NCBI GenBank assembly: GCA_905331475.1
Contig: CAJNYU010001724.1
Location: forward strand, 62,001 to 126,000
Direction: 5' to 3'
Length of the DNA: 64,000 nt
Origin: Rotaria socialis
Lineage: Eukaryota > Rotifera > Eurotatoria > Philodinida > Philodinidae
The number at the start of each line of letters is the position of its first letter. Positions within the stretch are counted from its first letter, which is position 1. Under the pieces are notes generated by a model. That model did not search any database. It was not told the origin of the DNA and was given only the letters and a program-made list of their open reading frames with translations. Made by a program: the position numbers and the translations under genes. Shown piece by piece: positions 61,101 to 64,000 of the stretch.

Positions 61101-63811
61101 CTGATGTTGCAAGTAAAGATTGTTGCATATGCATTTTTTCTTGCACAATGGCAACTGTTAATTGATATTTTTGTTTCGCTTCTTGTACACTAATGATGGG
61201 ACCCTTCAATACGATTTGTTGATCATCATTCATTTGTGGTAAAATACATCTGTCAATACAATATTTGTAATAGGCATTGATAGAATATTGATTCCAATTC
61301 CTGAACCCATTCAACACTTGTTCAGACATACATCGTTTCATATAATCATACATTTTTTTTTGACACTTGCTTAAATTTTCTGTATTTGAGGATGTTATTG
61401 TAATTGTAGTAGCTTAAAAAGCATATGGCATAAACAAAGTTTTCTTAGTGCAACTAACTAATGCGTCTGTTGTAAAATTTTCAAAAAAATGAATTTACAC
61501 AAAAGTACATCAATCCCTAAAATATTCTGAATGTTACATTCACTTTATACATTATTTATCAAAACTGTTGAATCTATACAATGAAAGTGACTATATATAT
61601 TTGGTAAAGCCTAAGTAGCATATCGCAGGAATTTAAAAACTTTTCATTCAGAACAAATAGTCATGCATACCCCATCAGAGACGGTTACAATTGCACACTC
61701 TTGTATTATCGAATATTAAGAAAATAAAATTTTCATTACTTAAGAGTTAAAATTTACTTGTCACAATCTTCTATTAAATCATGTAAAATCGAAGCTCTAT
61801 TGTTTTGCTTGTTACTATTAATGTAAAGCAATTAGATAAGAATTTATCGGTCTATTTTCAGTTGAAAAACATGATTTTTATACTATATGGATTAAGTTTG
61901 CTGCAGAGCTCATCATATGATTAATTAAAGCCTTTATATTAGGAATACTAGAGTAGTTTTTCTTGTTCAAAATTAAATTCTCAAAGAATAATAACATATT
62001 TATCTACTATATGTTAGAAATCTTTCCTATGTGACTAAGTTGTTATGTACGTCTTGGTGTATCTTCTCATATGATAATGTTCCACAGTTCAATTTCCAGA
62101 AATGAAAAATTAGAGTGATAGCTCAAAATTGTACAGTACTTTTCGTCGTAGTTTTCTAATTGCTTTCATGCAGTCAACCTTTCAAAATTCAAATCCTCAA
62201 GCATATTTGGAAGGTTACTAGTAGGAAGTCTTCTAGAAGATTTTATCTAGAAATCATTATAATGTTTACCAACAGTCTACATGTTTTGCTGCTTAAATGT
62301 TTTTGCAGCATTAGCCTAAAATCTACATGAATCTATTCCATGTTGTAATAGAGATGAACTACAGTTGATTTCCGTATATTTTGAACACCACATACCATTT
62401 TAAAAATCTTGCTATTTCACAAGAACGCTGTTATTATACACATGCACTATCGCTTAAGTAAATCCTCAATAAGTCATTTTTTAAAGTAATCCAGACAAGA
62501 ACAATAAATTTTGTACTAGGACTACAATTTTTTATGAGAATATCTGAGTTTCAGATGGGTGTCCAACGGGTCTTTGGTTTTCAATGAGTATGCACAATAA
62601 AGAATCAAATAGTAGTTTAAGAATCTTACTTGATACTGGATAGAAAAACATCCCATAATTATTATTGTTATTATTGGTTGTTTTCATCGTTGCAATTACG
62701 GATGAAAATTCTTTATGTAACGTTTTTTTATCAGGTGATAAAATGAATGAGACTTTTAGTAATATGGATGCTGTGAATTGAATTTGACGCTGCGTTTCAA
62801 AGGCCATTTCCTCAGCTAATAGATTTTCGTTGGTGCACGAGTCTGGAACTGCAAATGCAATTGAATGAGCTCCTGAATCTGTTGAATGTTTGCTTCTCGT
62901 GATAATATATTGAATTACGTTTGAAATGAAATTTCGTACAGATTCACGTAGCGCATTGTCAGTGGTAGTCGTCGGCATTCTTGATAATGACCAATTTACG
63001 AATAGAATCTGTTTACAGCACAATCTACCAGCTGTAGTTTCAGTAATGAATGGAATTGAATTCTTGACATTTTTTTCCGATGGTTGTGGTACTATTTTAC
63101 CAGCTCGTTCAATAAGACTTTCCTTGAGCCCATAAGATACACAAGGAATAACAATTGTGTCAACCTAGAATGAACATATCAACAATTATTTATAGCTATT
63201 TTTAGCGATCGATTTTTTTTCTAGACTTTCATCAATCGTTTTTAAATTCACTAACAAGAATCAGTGAAAAGCAATAGACTTATTGCACAATCATCAAATA
63301 GTTGTCTAACCTTTTGCGTAGCTATATCACCGATCAGAACTTCTATTGATCCAGTCTTCAATGTAACATGTTGGTACACCGTTGACCATGAAGACAATAA
63401 ATCAGACTGTTGAATAATTAACTTTGGAATAGGATAAGCCGTTGATGTATTAGCGATTGCTTTTGGTATTGTACATGTTTCAAGTTTTGTCTCGATATCA
63501 AAATTGCAATAGCAATGATTGTTTTGAGCAATTGTTCGAAAAAGTAAGCTTGCTCGTTTTGCGTTATCGTAATAAAAGTCAGTGGCTTTGAATGTAGCTG
63601 TTGTCATATGTGATAGTAGAGTGCTTATGTCACATTCAATGTCATCTTTTAAATAAGGTGGTGCATAAAATACATTTTGTCGAATACTGAAATGCACATG
63701 ATCATTTTTAAATTTCTTCTCAATTGCTTTCAATTCCGGACGACATACATTTAAAAGATAGTTGATCTGAGCAAAAAAGAAATCTATAAATTCAAGATCG
63801 TCTTCCTTCAT
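58125..63811 (-). CDS. Macro domain-TIR domain fusion protein with unknown C-terminal region
   Basis: Exons: 63811-63311, 63164-62630, 61379-60664, 59300-58988 and 58921-58125; introns of 146, 1250, 1363 and 66 bp, GT-AG, all phases matching, giving 954 codons with the stop. Order: residues 1-150 helical, unrecognised; 154-about 320 macro-like (EVLIGDIATQKVDTIVIP, then AGKIVPQ and ITETTAGRL), diverged; a poly-Asn run; 347-440 a linker as in PARP14-type proteins (NWNQYSINAYYKYC, LKGPIISVQEAKQKY); 459-584 TIR (YNVMLSFCPEDSILCHQL, KKSDCIILCISENYF, NCKREAMYA), where Glu529 sits at the NADase catalytic position; 585-953 unrecognised, with GYTGPCHRWTCYYGGGSMYY and charged helices. Macro domains bind ADP-ribose and TIR domains can cleave NAD+, so an NAD+/ADPr sensor or immune role is inferred. 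The start is uncertain: a stop lies 27 bp upstream, but an earlier exon could lie beyond the window. A single gene is supported by the phases, not by transcripts. Confidence 0.72.
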
Positions 63812-63859
63812 AACAAATTGAGAAGAGTTGTCATATCAATGTGGAAACGGCGGATTTCG

Positions 63860-63889
63860 GGATTTAGGATTTTGAAAATCCCAAAATCC
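63860..63889. repeat. Short palindrome
   Basis: GGATTTAGGATTTTGAAAAT followed by CCCAAAATCC is a near-perfect hairpin just upstream of the macro-TIR start. No known site. Confidence 0.5.
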
Positions 63890-64000
63890 AAAATGTGAAT
63901 GATGGAATTTCCATCTGAATTTTTTTCCATGTGTAAACTTCATGATCCTTAGAATATTCTAAAATTTTCAGCGCAAGTGGATGTTTCCTTCTCAAGATAA

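Overview
The window reads as nuclear DNA of a bdelloid rotifer (Adineta/Rotaria type). It is strongly AT-rich, most introns are about 50-150 bp with GT-AG ends, and several gene families are ones bdelloids are known for: a B-box-like plus NHL-repeat protein with VAGGNG.G...QL..P repeats, a TIR protein, a glutamate receptor with a GYG pore, and transporters that look fungal rather than animal. No rRNA gene, clear tRNA, CRISPR array or bacterial operon was seen. The species is inferred; no marker gene settles it.

Layout. 0.4-1.9 kb (-): decayed fungal-like MFS transporter whose 3' end meets a TIR element. 5.1-6.8 kb (-): sugar/H+ symporter, with a close paralogue at 50.4-52.0 kb (-). 11.2-11.6 kb (-): two-EF-hand protein. 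12.2-14.6 kb: a foldback repeat, a 925-bp TA-flanked mariner-like element and a hAT-like MITE. 15.4-16.5 kb (-): rhodopsin-like GPCR. 16.5-31.4 kb: gene-poor, with at least five inverted-repeat elements, including one with a FLYWCH-like fragment and one region holding a 51-bp periodic array. 32.1-33.7 kb (+): TLC-domain gene put out of frame by a 28-bp tandem duplication. 34.2-41.0 kb (-): five-exon fungal-type drug/H+ antiporter with a premature stop, a frameshift and a 4.96-kb intron that holds a 1.6-kb TIR element. 43.9-45.2 kb (+): M20 metallopeptidase. 47.3-48.8 kb (+): B-box-like/NHL protein. 54.5-57.2 kb (+): ionotropic glutamate receptor with a potassium-channel-like GYG filter. 58.1-63.8 kb (-): five-exon, 953-residue macro-TIR protein that all splice phases support as one gene.

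The genes do not form an operon or one pathway. Common themes are transport, sensing (GPCR, GluR) and a possible NAD+/ADP-ribose immune-type protein. Three genes carry visible lesions, two of them fungal-like transporters, so part of the window is a place where acquired genes are decaying among small DNA transposons. The strongest leads are the macro-TIR fusion with its unrecognised C-terminal region, the GYG glutamate receptor that keeps an amino-terminal domain, and the near-identical tract shared by the two sugar transporters.
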